Shown piece by piece: positions 19,780 to 27,829 of a DNA stretch of 64,000 bases. The position numbers and the translations under genes were made by a program. How positions within the stretch are numbered: the stretch's first letter is position 1; each line of letters opens with the position of its first letter. This stretch comes from Streptomyces sp. A1136 (GTDB lineage Bacteria > Actinomycetota > Actinomycetes > Streptomycetales > Streptomycetaceae). A model generated the notes under the pieces. The model saw only the letters and a program-made list of their open reading frames with translations, was not told the origin of the DNA and searched no databases. The stretch spans positions 152,450-216,449 of the forward strand of contig NZ_SSBJ01000009.1 in NCBI RefSeq assembly GCF_004795055.1, read 5' to 3'.

Positions 19780-22299
19780 GTGGAGGACTACGCGGGGCGG
19801 ATCCTGGCGGACCGCTACCGTCTGCCGCTGCCGCCGTCGGACGAGTACGAACTGGTCGAGACGCGCGCCTTCGACACGCGCAGCGGTCAGGAAGTCCTGG
19901 TACGGCAGGTGCCGTTGCCGGAGGTCGTGGACGCGGAACTGCTCGACGGTACGCGCGGGCCGGTGCCCGGGCGGCGCCCGGCCGGGGAACTTCCCGCGGT
20001 GCGCCGGGCGATCGCCGCCGCGCAGGCGGCGGCGTCGGTGCCGGACCATCCGAGGCTGGACCAGGTCTTCGACGTGTTCGCCGAGGGCGGGTCGCTGTGG
20101 ATAGTGAGCGAACTGGTCCCGGCGAGGCCGCTGGCGGCGCTGATCGCCGATGAGCCGCTGAGCCCCTACCGGGCGGCGGAGGTGGCCTCCGACGTGCTGA
20201 CCGCGCTGCGGGTGCTGCACGCCCACGGTTGGACCCACCGGAACATCACCGTCCGGACCGTGTTGATATGCGAGGACGGGCGGGTCGTCCTGACGGGCCT
20301 GGCGGCGGGCGCCGCCGAGGAGGCCCTGTGCGGGTACGACCCGGTGCCCGACGATTCCGACGGCGGCGCCGTCGCCGTCGGTGACGGTGGCGCCGCGGGC
20401 CGGGACACGGGGCACAGCGGGCCGCGCGGCGACGAGCCCTACCGCCCCGAGGTCGAGCCGTACGCGACCGGCCACGAGGCGGAGCCGTACGCGCCCGAGG
20501 CGGAGCCGTACGCGGCCGAGCCCGAGGCGGACCCCCACGCCCCCGAGGCCGAGCCGTACAGGCCCGTCTACGCACCGCTGGTCGCGCCCGGGTACGACAC
20601 CGGGCCCCGGTACTCCGACCACATCCGACCGGACGGGGACCCCGAGGGCCTGTCGCAGGACGGCCCCGACCGGCAGGCCGCCGCCCGCGCCGGGACGATC
20701 GCCGCCTACCGGGCCGGGGCGCGGGCCGCCGCCGCCCGGGTCGTCGAGGAGCGCCGGGCCGCCGGCGCCGCTTCGCCGGAGCCACTGCCGCAAGCCCGGC
20801 CCGAAGCGCTGCCCGCGGGTTCGAACGGGGGCTCCAACCTGCCGCAGGGCTACGCGTACCCGTACGGCGGTCCGGACGACGCGGCCGGCGCGCCCTGGCA
20901 CGGCGCCACCCCGCGCCGCCGCCCCGACCCGGGATCCGAGCGCGCGCCCGAGCCGCAGGCGGGGCCCGTCGAACTGCCCCCGGTCCGACCCGCCCTGCCC
21001 GCGCAACTCGCCCTGCCCCAGGGTTACCACCAGGCCGAGGACGCGGAAACGGCGCCGGTGCCCACCGCGCCCGAGCCCGCCGCAGCGCCCGTGCCCGCCG
21101 CCGGCTGGGCCGGCGGCCCGCGCACCGGCCTCGACGCCGAACGGGCGCGGCAGACCCGGATGGCCGTCGTCGGCGCCGTCACCGAACGGTGGGCGCCCGA
21201 ACAGGCCGGTCCCGTGCACGGTCACTGGCAACTGGCCCCGCCCGTCGGCCCCGCCACCGACCTGTGGGCGCTCGGCGCACTGCTGTACCGCGCCGTCCAG
21301 GGGCACGCCCCGTACCCCGAGGACAGCGTCGCCGAACTGGTCGAGATGGTGTGCGCGGAGCCGCCCGCCTTCGCCGAGGAGTGCGGACCGCTGCGTCCGA
21401 TCGTGGAGTCACTGCTGCGCCAGGACCCCACGGAGCGGCCCGACTTCGAGGAACTGCGCGGCTGGCTGCGGTCCCTGATCCGCTCCGCGCCCGAGCCGGA
21501 CGCCGGTTTCGGGATGCCGCCGATGCCCGAACCGGACCCGGCGCGGCTGCCCGTCGTCCGCAGACGCGGTGACGTGCACGGCCGCCACCGCAGCGCCGTC
21601 ACCGCCCGCGCCCCGCGCTCCCTGGGGCGGACCCTGCTGGTCGCGATCCTCGCGGTCCTCGCCGCGGCGGTGGCGTACGCGCTGCTGTTCATGCCCCGCT
21701 CCGCCGATCCCGGGACGACGGAGCCCCCGCGGGCCGCCCCGGGCGCGCCCACGACGCCCGTGCCGAGCCAGACCCCGCCCAAGGCGGGTGCCGGGACGCC
21801 GTCGGGCAGCCCCGAGTCCAAGCCGGCCCCACAGACCACGGCCCCCGCGCCGCCCGGTTACACGACGCAGCAGGACCCGGAGCACTTCGAGATCGCCGTA
21901 CCCCAGGGCTGGGAGCGACGCGGGATCAACGAGGCGGGTCAGGTCCGTTACACCGACGGCCAGTTCACCCTGACCGTCGTGCCGGGCCGGGACAAGGTGG
22001 AGGGCGGCCCCGACCCGGCGACATACCAGAAGGACAAGGAGCCGGAACTGTCCCCGTACCGCTCCTCCACCTGGGCGAGCGGCGGTGACGTGAAGACGAC
22101 GAAGGTGGGCAACCAGTTGCGGGCCACCGGCCGGTACACGTGGATCGATTCCGCCGGCCGGTCCGTCGTCGCGCGCAACTTCGTCGTCGCGCTCGGAGGC
22201 AGCTACCACGTCCTGCTGGTGACGGGTCCGCAGGACGAGGAGGGCAAGGTGACCGAGGTCTTCGACAAGGCCACGGCCAGTTACCGAACCGGGGGTTGA
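19780..22299 (+). CDS. Membrane pseudokinase with a large repeat-rich insertion
   Basis: An 839-residue protein that keeps the kinase outline but not the chemistry. There is no Gly loop (PLPPSDEYELVETRAF), the VAIK Lys is Arg42 (VLVRQV), HRD is H153-R154-N155, and DFG is G173-L174-A175. About 270 residues rich in Pro, Glu, Ala and Tyr (repeats such as EAEPYAPEAEPY) then interrupt the fold, after which APEQA, DLWALGALLYRAVQG and RPDFEELRGWL restore the C-lobe. One membrane segment lies at about 613-637, followed by an extracellular domain like those of both neighbours. GTG 19780 follows GGGGGAGG. I infer a non-catalytic partner or scaffold of the flanking kinases. Confidence 0.88.
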   Translation: MEDYAGRILADRYRLPLPPSDEYELVETRAFDTRSGQEVLVRQVPLPEVVDAELLDGTRGPVPGRRPAGELPAVRRAIAAAQAAASVPDHPRLDQVFDVFAEGGSLWIVSELVPARPLAALIADEPLSPYRAAEVASDVLTALRVLHAHGWTHRNITVRTVLICEDGRVVLTGLAAGAAEEALCGYDPVPDDSDGGAVAVGDGGAAGRDTGHSGPRGDEPYRPEVEPYATGHEAEPYAPEAEPYAAEPEADPHAPEAEPYRPVYAPLVAPGYDTGPRYSDHIRPDGDPEGLSQDGPDRQAAARAGTIAAYRAGARAAAARVVEERRAAGAASPEPLPQARPEALPAGSNGGSNLPQGYAYPYGGPDDAAGAPWHGATPRRRPDPGSERAPEPQAGPVELPPVRPALPAQLALPQGYHQAEDAETAPVPTAPEPAAAPVPAAGWAGGPRTGLDAERARQTRMAVVGAVTERWAPEQAGPVHGHWQLAPPVGPATDLWALGALLYRAVQGHAPYPEDSVAELVEMVCAEPPAFAEECGPLRPIVESLLRQDPTERPDFEELRGWLRSLIRSAPEPDAGFGMPPMPEPDPARLPVVRRRGDVHGRHRSAVTARAPRSLGRTLLVAILAVLAAAVAYALLFMPRSADPGTTEPPRAAPGAPTTPVPSQTPPKAGAGTPSGSPESKPAPQTTAPAPPGYTTQQDPEHFEIAVPQGWERRGINEAGQVRYTDGQFTLTVVPGRDKVEGGPDPATYQKDKEPELSPYRSSTWASGGDVKTTKVGNQLRATGRYTWIDSAGRSVVARNFVVALGGSYHVLLVTGPQDEEGKVTEVFDKATASYRTGG

Positions 22300-22309
22300 C
22301 GGCGGAATG

Positions 22310-22322
22310 ACTGACAGTCAGT
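22310..22322. promoter_or_regulatory. 13-bp palindrome upstream of the third kinase
   Basis: ACTGAC-A-GTCAGT is a perfect palindrome. It begins nine bases after TTGACG (22296-22301), but no good -10 follows. It is a candidate operator for the third kinase gene, 101 bp upstream of its start. Confidence 0.4.
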
Positions 22323-22423
22323 ACGGCGATTCCGTCACAGTGCTGTCTCACCGCCCCCGCGCGGTGCGAGCATCGCCCGGGGCTCCGTAATCTGGCCCGA
22401 AGTGCACAGAGTGGCGGGGTTCA

Positions 22424-24055
22424 GTGGAACAGCAGACAGGCGCGGGCGCGGTGCTCGCGAGCCGGTACCGGCTCGTCGAGCCGATCGGCAGCGGCGGCAT
22501 GGGCAAGGTGTGGCGCGCGCACGACGAGTTGCTGCACCGGACGGTCGCCGTCAAGGAACTGACGGCGGGTCTGTACGTGGCGCAGGCGGACCGGGACGTC
22601 CTGCACGCCCGGACGCAGAAGGAGGCCCGGGCCGCCGCCCGGATCCAGCATCCGGCGGTGGTCACCGTCCACGACGTACTGGAGCACGACGACCGGCCCT
22701 GGATCGTCATGGAGTACATCGACGGTCCCTCGTTGGCCGAGGCCGCCAAGGCGGCGGGCCGGATCGAGCCCCGTGAGGCGGCCAGGATCGGACTGCACGT
22801 CCTGGGCGCCCTGCGCGCGGCGCACGCGGTCGGCGTCCTGCACCGGGACGTCAAGCCGGGCAACGTACTGCTCGCCAAGGACGGCAGGGTCCTGCTCACC
22901 GACTTCGGCATCGCGGCGATCGAGGGCGACACCTCGATCACGCGCACCGGCGAACTGGTCGGCTCCATCGACTACCTGGCGCCCGAGCGGGTCACGGGAG
23001 GGGCGCCCGACCCGGCCTCCGACCTGTGGTCGCTGGGCGCCACCCTGTATACGGCCGTGGAGGCCCGTTCGCCCTTCCGCCGTACCTCGCCGATCTCCAG
23101 CCTCCAGGCCGTGGTCAACGACGAGCCGCCCGCGCCGCGCCAGTCCGGTGCGCTGGGCCCCGTCATCACCGCCCTGCTGCGCAAGGACCCAGCCGAGCGG
23201 CCGTCGGCGCAGGAGGCCGAGCGGATGCTGCTGGAGGCGATGGAGGGTCGGGAGCCGAGGTCGGCCCAGGCCTACGTGCCCACGCGCGCGGTGACCCCCG
23301 ACGAGCTGGCCCCCGCGCAGGAGGCCCGGCCGGACCGCGCCGACGGGTCGGCGCCCGAGGCGCGGACGGCGCACCTCGCCGAACAGCCGCCGCCCGGTCC
23401 GGGTACCCCGCCCGGCAATCCGGTGCCGGGCCGTGTCCGGCGCGCCGCGATCGTCGCCCTGGTGGCGGCGCTGATCGGCGGCGGCGGGGTCTTCGGCGTC
23501 CTCAAGCTCACGCAGGACACCGACGAGGGCGCCGGCTCCGACAAGACCGCGAGCGCGCCGGACGGGAAGCAGGACGACGACAACGATGCCGTCGCCCCGC
23601 CGTCCGGTTGGAAGAAGGTCGTCGACCCGGCCGGTTTCTCGCTCTTCGTCCCGAACGACTGGTCGCGCCGGATGGACGGCGACCAGATCGACTACACGCC
23701 GGACGGCGGCCGGCACTTCATCCGGATCGCCGTCGACAAGACCCCGGACTACGAGAACCCGTACACGCACCTGCTCGACCTGGAGAAGCAGTTGCGCGAG
23801 CGGACCGACTACAAGCGCCACGACCTGCACGGGAACACCTTCCGGGACACCACCCGGGCGGCCCTGTGGGACTTCAGCTGGACCGAGAAGGGCGCGCAGG
23901 CCGGACCGCGCAGGGCCATCGAGCAGATGTACGTCACGCCCGAGAACGCCGAGTACGCGGTGTACATGTCGGGGCCGGCGTCCGACTGGGCGACGACCCG
24001 GCAGCAGTTCGACACGGTGCTCAGCGGCTGGCAGCCCGCCCCCAAGGCGGGCTGA
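22424..24055 (+). CDS. Membrane serine/threonine protein kinase, PkaI-like
   Basis: A 543-residue kinase with all catalytic parts: GSGGMGKVW (about 20), Lys in VAVKEL, HRDVKPGN, LTDFGIAAIEGD and the activation loop TSITRTGELVGS. After a Pro-rich linker, a single membrane segment (about 338-360, AAIVALVAALIGGGGVFGVL) leads to an acidic stalk and an extracellular domain (WKKVVDPAGFSLFVPNDWSRR without a break is family-like) related to the other two cluster members. The position as last kinase of the cluster suggests PkaI, which in S. coelicolor acts on the spore-wall synthesis complex; that assignment is by resemblance only. GTG 22424 start. Confidence 0.88.
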   Translation: MEQQTGAGAVLASRYRLVEPIGSGGMGKVWRAHDELLHRTVAVKELTAGLYVAQADRDVLHARTQKEARAAARIQHPAVVTVHDVLEHDDRPWIVMEYIDGPSLAEAAKAAGRIEPREAARIGLHVLGALRAAHAVGVLHRDVKPGNVLLAKDGRVLLTDFGIAAIEGDTSITRTGELVGSIDYLAPERVTGGAPDPASDLWSLGATLYTAVEARSPFRRTSPISSLQAVVNDEPPAPRQSGALGPVITALLRKDPAERPSAQEAERMLLEAMEGREPRSAQAYVPTRAVTPDELAPAQEARPDRADGSAPEARTAHLAEQPPPGPGTPPGNPVPGRVRRAAIVALVAALIGGGGVFGVLKLTQDTDEGAGSDKTASAPDGKQDDDNDAVAPPSGWKKVVDPAGFSLFVPNDWSRRMDGDQIDYTPDGGRHFIRIAVDKTPDYENPYTHLLDLEKQLRERTDYKRHDLHGNTFRDTTRAALWDFSWTEKGAQAGPRRAIEQMYVTPENAEYAVYMSGPASDWATTRQQFDTVLSGWQPAPKAG

Positions 24056-24075
24056 ACCGGCGCCGGCCGGTCATC

Positions 24076-24095
24076 CTGCCAGCGGACACTGGCAG
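24076..24095. promoter_or_regulatory. Inverted repeat upstream of the aldehyde dehydrogenase
   Basis: CTGCCA (24076-24081) and TGGCAG (24090-24095), gap eight, followed by another TGGCA at 24099-24103. It is a possible operator 64-83 bp before the ATG at 24159. Confidence 0.35.
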
Positions 24096-24158
24096 AAATG
24101 GCAAAATCCGGTTACCGACGGGTACCCAAAGCCTCCGGGGCGGCATACGCTCACCGCC

Positions 24159-25790
24159 ATGACGGACTCGCAGGCCCCCGCCGCCCCCCTCCGCTCCGCA
24201 CCCCGGCCCACCAACCCCGTGGCCGCCGCCCCGGCCGGTGCCCGCACCGCGGCCGAGGTGGTGACCCCCGACCTGGTCGCCCGGCTGACCCGCGGGGTGA
24301 TCGGCTCCGGTCGCACCGCCAACCACTCGCCCTTCACCGGGGCCAAGCTGGCGGACCTGCCCGAAGCCACCCCCGAGGACGTGGCGACGGCCTTCGACCG
24401 GGCGAGGGCCGCCCAGGGCGCCTGGGCGGCCGTCCCCGTACGGCGGCGCGCGGCCGTCCTGCTCCGCTTCCACGACCTCGTCCTGGAACGGCAGGCCGAG
24501 GTGCTCGACCTCATCCAGCTGGAGACCGGCAAGGCCCGCCTGCACGCCCACGAGGAGGTCCAGGCCGTCGCCGTCGGCGCCCGCCACTACGGCCGCAAGG
24601 CCGCGTCCTACCTGCGGCCCAAGGGCCACACCGGGGCGATGCCCACGCTGACCAAGGTCACCGAGCTGCGCCAGCCGCGCGGCGTCGTCGGTCAGATCGC
24701 CCCCTGGAACTATCCCCTCGAACTGTCCGTCGGCGACGCGCTGCCCGCCTTCGTCGCGGGCAACGCCCTCGTCATGAAGCCCGACACGGAGACCGCGCTC
24801 ACCGCGCTGTGGGCCCGTGACCTGCTGATCGAGGCGGGCCTGCCGGCCGAGGTGTTCCAGATCGTTCTCGGCGAGGGCCCCGTGGTCGGCCCCGAGGTGG
24901 TCCGCCACGCCGACTACGTCTCCTTCACCGGCTCCACCCGTACCGGCCGCGAGGTCGCCCAAGGCGCGGCGGCCCGTCTCGTCGGTGTCAGCCTGGAGCT
25001 CGGCGGCAAGAACGCCATGCTCGTCCTGCACGACGCCGACGTGGAGAAGGCCGCCGCCGGCGCCGTCCGCGCCTGCTTCTCCTCCGCGGGCCAGCTGTGC
25101 ATCTCCATCGAGCGGATCTACGTCCACGCCTCCGTCGCCGACGCGTTCGTCGAGCGTTTCGCCGCCCGCACGAAGGCGATGCGGCTCGGCAACTCCCTCG
25201 CGTACGGCGCCGACATGGGCTCGCTCGTCGGCGAACGCCAACTGGAGACCGTGCGACGACACGTGGACGAGGCCGTCGCCAAGGGCGCCACACTCGTCGC
25301 GGGCGGGGTGGCCCGCCCCGACATCGGCCCGCTCTTCTACGAGCCGACCATCCTCGACGGCGTGGACGCCCCGATGGCGGTGTGCGGGGAGGAGACCTTC
25401 GGCCCCGTCGTCTGCGTCTACCGGTTCACCGACGAGGACGAGGCCGTCGCCCTGGCCAACGCGACCCCGTACGGGCTCAACTCCAGCGTCTGGACCAAGG
25501 ACGCCCGCCGCGGCCACGCCGTCGCCGCCCGCCTGCGCACCGGCACCGTCAACATCAACGAGGGCTACGCGCCGGCGTACGGCAGCGCCCAGTCGCCCAT
25601 GGGCGGAATGAAGGAATCCGGCCTCGGCCGCCGCCACGGCTCCGAGGGCATCCTCAAGTACACCGAGGCGCAGACCGTCGCCCACCAGCGGCTGCTGCCG
25701 ATGGCTCCCTCGCTGGGCATGGACGACGAGAAGTACGCCGCGTTCATGACCCGCAGCCTCAAGATCATGAAGGCTCTCCACCTGCGCTAG
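24159..25790 (+). CDS. Succinate-semialdehyde dehydrogenase (aldehyde dehydrogenase family)
   Basis: A 543-residue NAD(P)+-dependent aldehyde dehydrogenase. Seen: cofactor region PWNYPLELSVGDALPAF, general base Glu in SLELGGKN, and nucleophile Cys in FSSAGQLCISIERI, where the QLC-SIER pattern is that of succinic semialdehyde dehydrogenases of the actinobacterial GabD2 type. EETFGPVV and NINEGYAPAYGS complete the fold. It would convert succinate semialdehyde to succinate, feeding the TCA cycle. ATG 24159 is chosen; the open frame to 23586 runs inside the kinase gene. The GMC oxidoreductase starts 24 bp later and is probably co-transcribed. Confidence 0.9.
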   Translation: MTDSQAPAAPLRSAPRPTNPVAAAPAGARTAAEVVTPDLVARLTRGVIGSGRTANHSPFTGAKLADLPEATPEDVATAFDRARAAQGAWAAVPVRRRAAVLLRFHDLVLERQAEVLDLIQLETGKARLHAHEEVQAVAVGARHYGRKAASYLRPKGHTGAMPTLTKVTELRQPRGVVGQIAPWNYPLELSVGDALPAFVAGNALVMKPDTETALTALWARDLLIEAGLPAEVFQIVLGEGPVVGPEVVRHADYVSFTGSTRTGREVAQGAAARLVGVSLELGGKNAMLVLHDADVEKAAAGAVRACFSSAGQLCISIERIYVHASVADAFVERFAARTKAMRLGNSLAYGADMGSLVGERQLETVRRHVDEAVAKGATLVAGGVARPDIGPLFYEPTILDGVDAPMAVCGEETFGPVVCVYRFTDEDEAVALANATPYGLNSSVWTKDARRGHAVAARLRTGTVNINEGYAPAYGSAQSPMGGMKESGLGRRHGSEGILKYTEAQTVAHQRLLPMAPSLGMDDEKYAAFMTRSLKIMKALHLR

Positions 25791-25814
25791 CAGCACCGAC
25801 CGGGAGGCACGGCA

Positions 25815-27641
25815 GTGTCGTACGACCACGACAGCGACCACGACAGCGAATACGACTACGACGTCATCGTCATCGGATCGGGCTTCGGGGGGTCGGTCTC
25901 GGCACTGCGCCTCACCGAGAAGGGTTACCGCGTCGGCGTCCTGGAGGCCGGGCGCCGCTTCACCCGCGAGGAGCTGCCCCGCACGAGCTGGGACCTGCGC
26001 AACTACCTGTGGGCCCCGGCGCTCGGGCTGTACGGCATCCAGCGCATCCACCTGCTCGGCAACGTGATGGTGCTCGCGGGCGCCGGGGTGGGCGGCGGTT
26101 CCCTCAACTACGCCAACACCCTGTACGTGCCGCCCACCGCCTTCTTCGAGGACCGGCAGTGGGCGTCGATCACCGACTGGCGCGCGGAACTCGCCCCGTA
26201 CTACGACCAGGCCAAGCGGATGCTCGGCGTACGGCTCAACCCGACGATGACCCCCTCCGACGTCCACCTCAAGGCCGTCGCAGAGAAGATGGGCGTCGGG
26301 GACTCCTTCCACATGGCCCCGGTCGGCGTCTTCTTCGGCGACGGCGCGGACGCCGGGGGCAGCGGCAGCGGCAGGGTCCGGCCCGGTGAGGAGGCGCCCG
26401 ACCCCTACTTCGGCGGCGCCGGCCCCGCCCGCAGGGCCTGCACCGAATGCGGCGAGTGCATGACCGGCTGCCGCCACGGCGCCAAGAACACGCTCACCGA
26501 GAACTACCTCCACCTCGCGGAACGCGCGGGCGCCGTCATCCACCCCATGACCACCGTCACCGCGCTCTCCGAACACCCCGACGGCGGCCACCGCGTACGC
26601 ACCGTCCCCACCGACCGGCGCCGCGGGAGCGGCAAGGGCGAAGCCAAGGTCCTGCGCGCCCGGTACGTGGTCGTCGCGGCGGGCACGTACGGCACCCAGA
26701 CCCTGCTGCACGCCATGAAGGACCGCGGCGAACTGCCCGGGATCTCGGACCGGCTCGGCGATCTGACCCGGACCAACTCCGAAGGCCTGGTCGGCGCCCA
26801 GACCGACGACCGCCGCTACCGCAGGCGCCACGGCGCCGCCGCCCGGGCCGACTTCACCAAGGGAGTCGCGATCACCTCGTCCGTGCACCCCAACGCGGAC
26901 ACCCACATCGAGCCCGTCCGGTACGGCAAGGGCTCCAACGCCATGGGGTTCCTGACCATCCTCCAGGTGCCCCACCACACGCACCGGGTACGGGCCTGGT
27001 TCGCGCGGACCGCCACCCACCCCGTGCAACTGCTGCGCTCGCTCTCCAACCGGCGCTGGTCGGAGCGGACCATCATCGGCCTGGTCATGCAGTCCCTGGA
27101 CAACTCCCTCACCACCTACCGCAAGCCCGCCGGCCTCGGCAAGGGGCTGTTGACGGCCCGCCAGGGCCACGGCGCCCCCAACCCGGTGCAGATCGCGGAG
27201 GCCACCGAGGCCGCGACCCTGCTGGCCGAGGAGATCAACGGCTTCCCCGGCAGCAACGTCGGCGAACTGATGGGCACCCCGCTGACCGCGCACTTCCTCG
27301 GCGGCTGCCCGATCGGCGCGTCCCGCGAGGAAGGCGTCGTCGACCCCTACCACCGGCTGTACGGCCATCCGGGCATCTCGGTGGTCGATGGGGCGGCGGT
27401 CTCCGCGAACCTCGGCGTCAATCCGTCGCTGACGATCACGGCGCAGGCGGAGCGGGCGATGTCGTACTGGCCCAACAAGGGCGAGCCGGACCCGCGGCCC
27501 GCGCAAGGCGCCGGATACGTCCGTCTCGCCGCGGTGGAACCGGTCGCCCCGACCGTCCCGAAGGAGGCGTTCGGCGCGCTGAGGCTGCCGTTCCTCGCGG
27601 TGCCCGAGATTCCCGCGAGGCAAGCGGAATCAGGGAACTGA
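25815..27641 (+). CDS. GMC oxidoreductase, ChoD-like, with a four-Cys motif
   Basis: A 608-residue FAD-dependent oxidoreductase of the GMC/cholesterol oxidase-like group. Residues 16-45 hold the FAD motif VIVIGSGFGGSVSALRL; AGAGVGGGSLNYANTLY is the GMC signature; the C-terminal GMC domain carries HFLGGCPIG and SANLGVNPSLTITAQAERA. Unusual is C209-TE-C212-GE-C215-MTG-C219, a ferredoxin-like spacing also found in the mycobacterial ChoD group, which likewise lies near guaB3. It may bind an Fe-S cluster. The substrate is probably a sterol or other hydrophobic alcohol, unproven. GGGAGGC precedes GTG 25815. Confidence 0.9.
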   Translation: MSYDHDSDHDSEYDYDVIVIGSGFGGSVSALRLTEKGYRVGVLEAGRRFTREELPRTSWDLRNYLWAPALGLYGIQRIHLLGNVMVLAGAGVGGGSLNYANTLYVPPTAFFEDRQWASITDWRAELAPYYDQAKRMLGVRLNPTMTPSDVHLKAVAEKMGVGDSFHMAPVGVFFGDGADAGGSGSGRVRPGEEAPDPYFGGAGPARRACTECGECMTGCRHGAKNTLTENYLHLAERAGAVIHPMTTVTALSEHPDGGHRVRTVPTDRRRGSGKGEAKVLRARYVVVAAGTYGTQTLLHAMKDRGELPGISDRLGDLTRTNSEGLVGAQTDDRRYRRRHGAAARADFTKGVAITSSVHPNADTHIEPVRYGKGSNAMGFLTILQVPHHTHRVRAWFARTATHPVQLLRSLSNRRWSERTIIGLVMQSLDNSLTTYRKPAGLGKGLLTARQGHGAPNPVQIAEATEAATLLAEEINGFPGSNVGELMGTPLTAHFLGGCPIGASREEGVVDPYHRLYGHPGISVVDGAAVSANLGVNPSLTITAQAERAMSYWPNKGEPDPRPAQGAGYVRLAAVEPVAPTVPKEAFGALRLPFLAVPEIPARQAESGN

Positions 27642-27666
27642 CGGTACGGGGGGCCCGTACGTGGGC

Positions 27667-27705
27667 GGCGGGCACCGCGCTCCCCCTCCGAGCGCGGTGC
27701 CCGCC
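27667..27705. terminator. Terminator after the GMC oxidoreductase
   Basis: GGCGGGCACCGCGCT (27667-27681) pairs perfectly with 27691-27705, loop nine. Confidence 0.9.
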
Positions 27706-27829
27706 TTACACACATGAGTGACCGGTGGCCGACGCAGAAGGTTGTAGCGGAATCCCCACACGGGGGCTGTGGCGTCCATCACACGGTGGAGCGGGCAACT
27801 GCGTCGCGCGTTCGGGGGTCAAGGGGGAC

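Noticed and set aside
16828..21306. A 1492-codon open frame on the minus strand across the kinase cluster
   Set aside because: It is antisense to two well supported kinase-type genes, has Gly/Arg-rich low-complexity composition and no domain; it is the usual shadow of third-position G+C bias.
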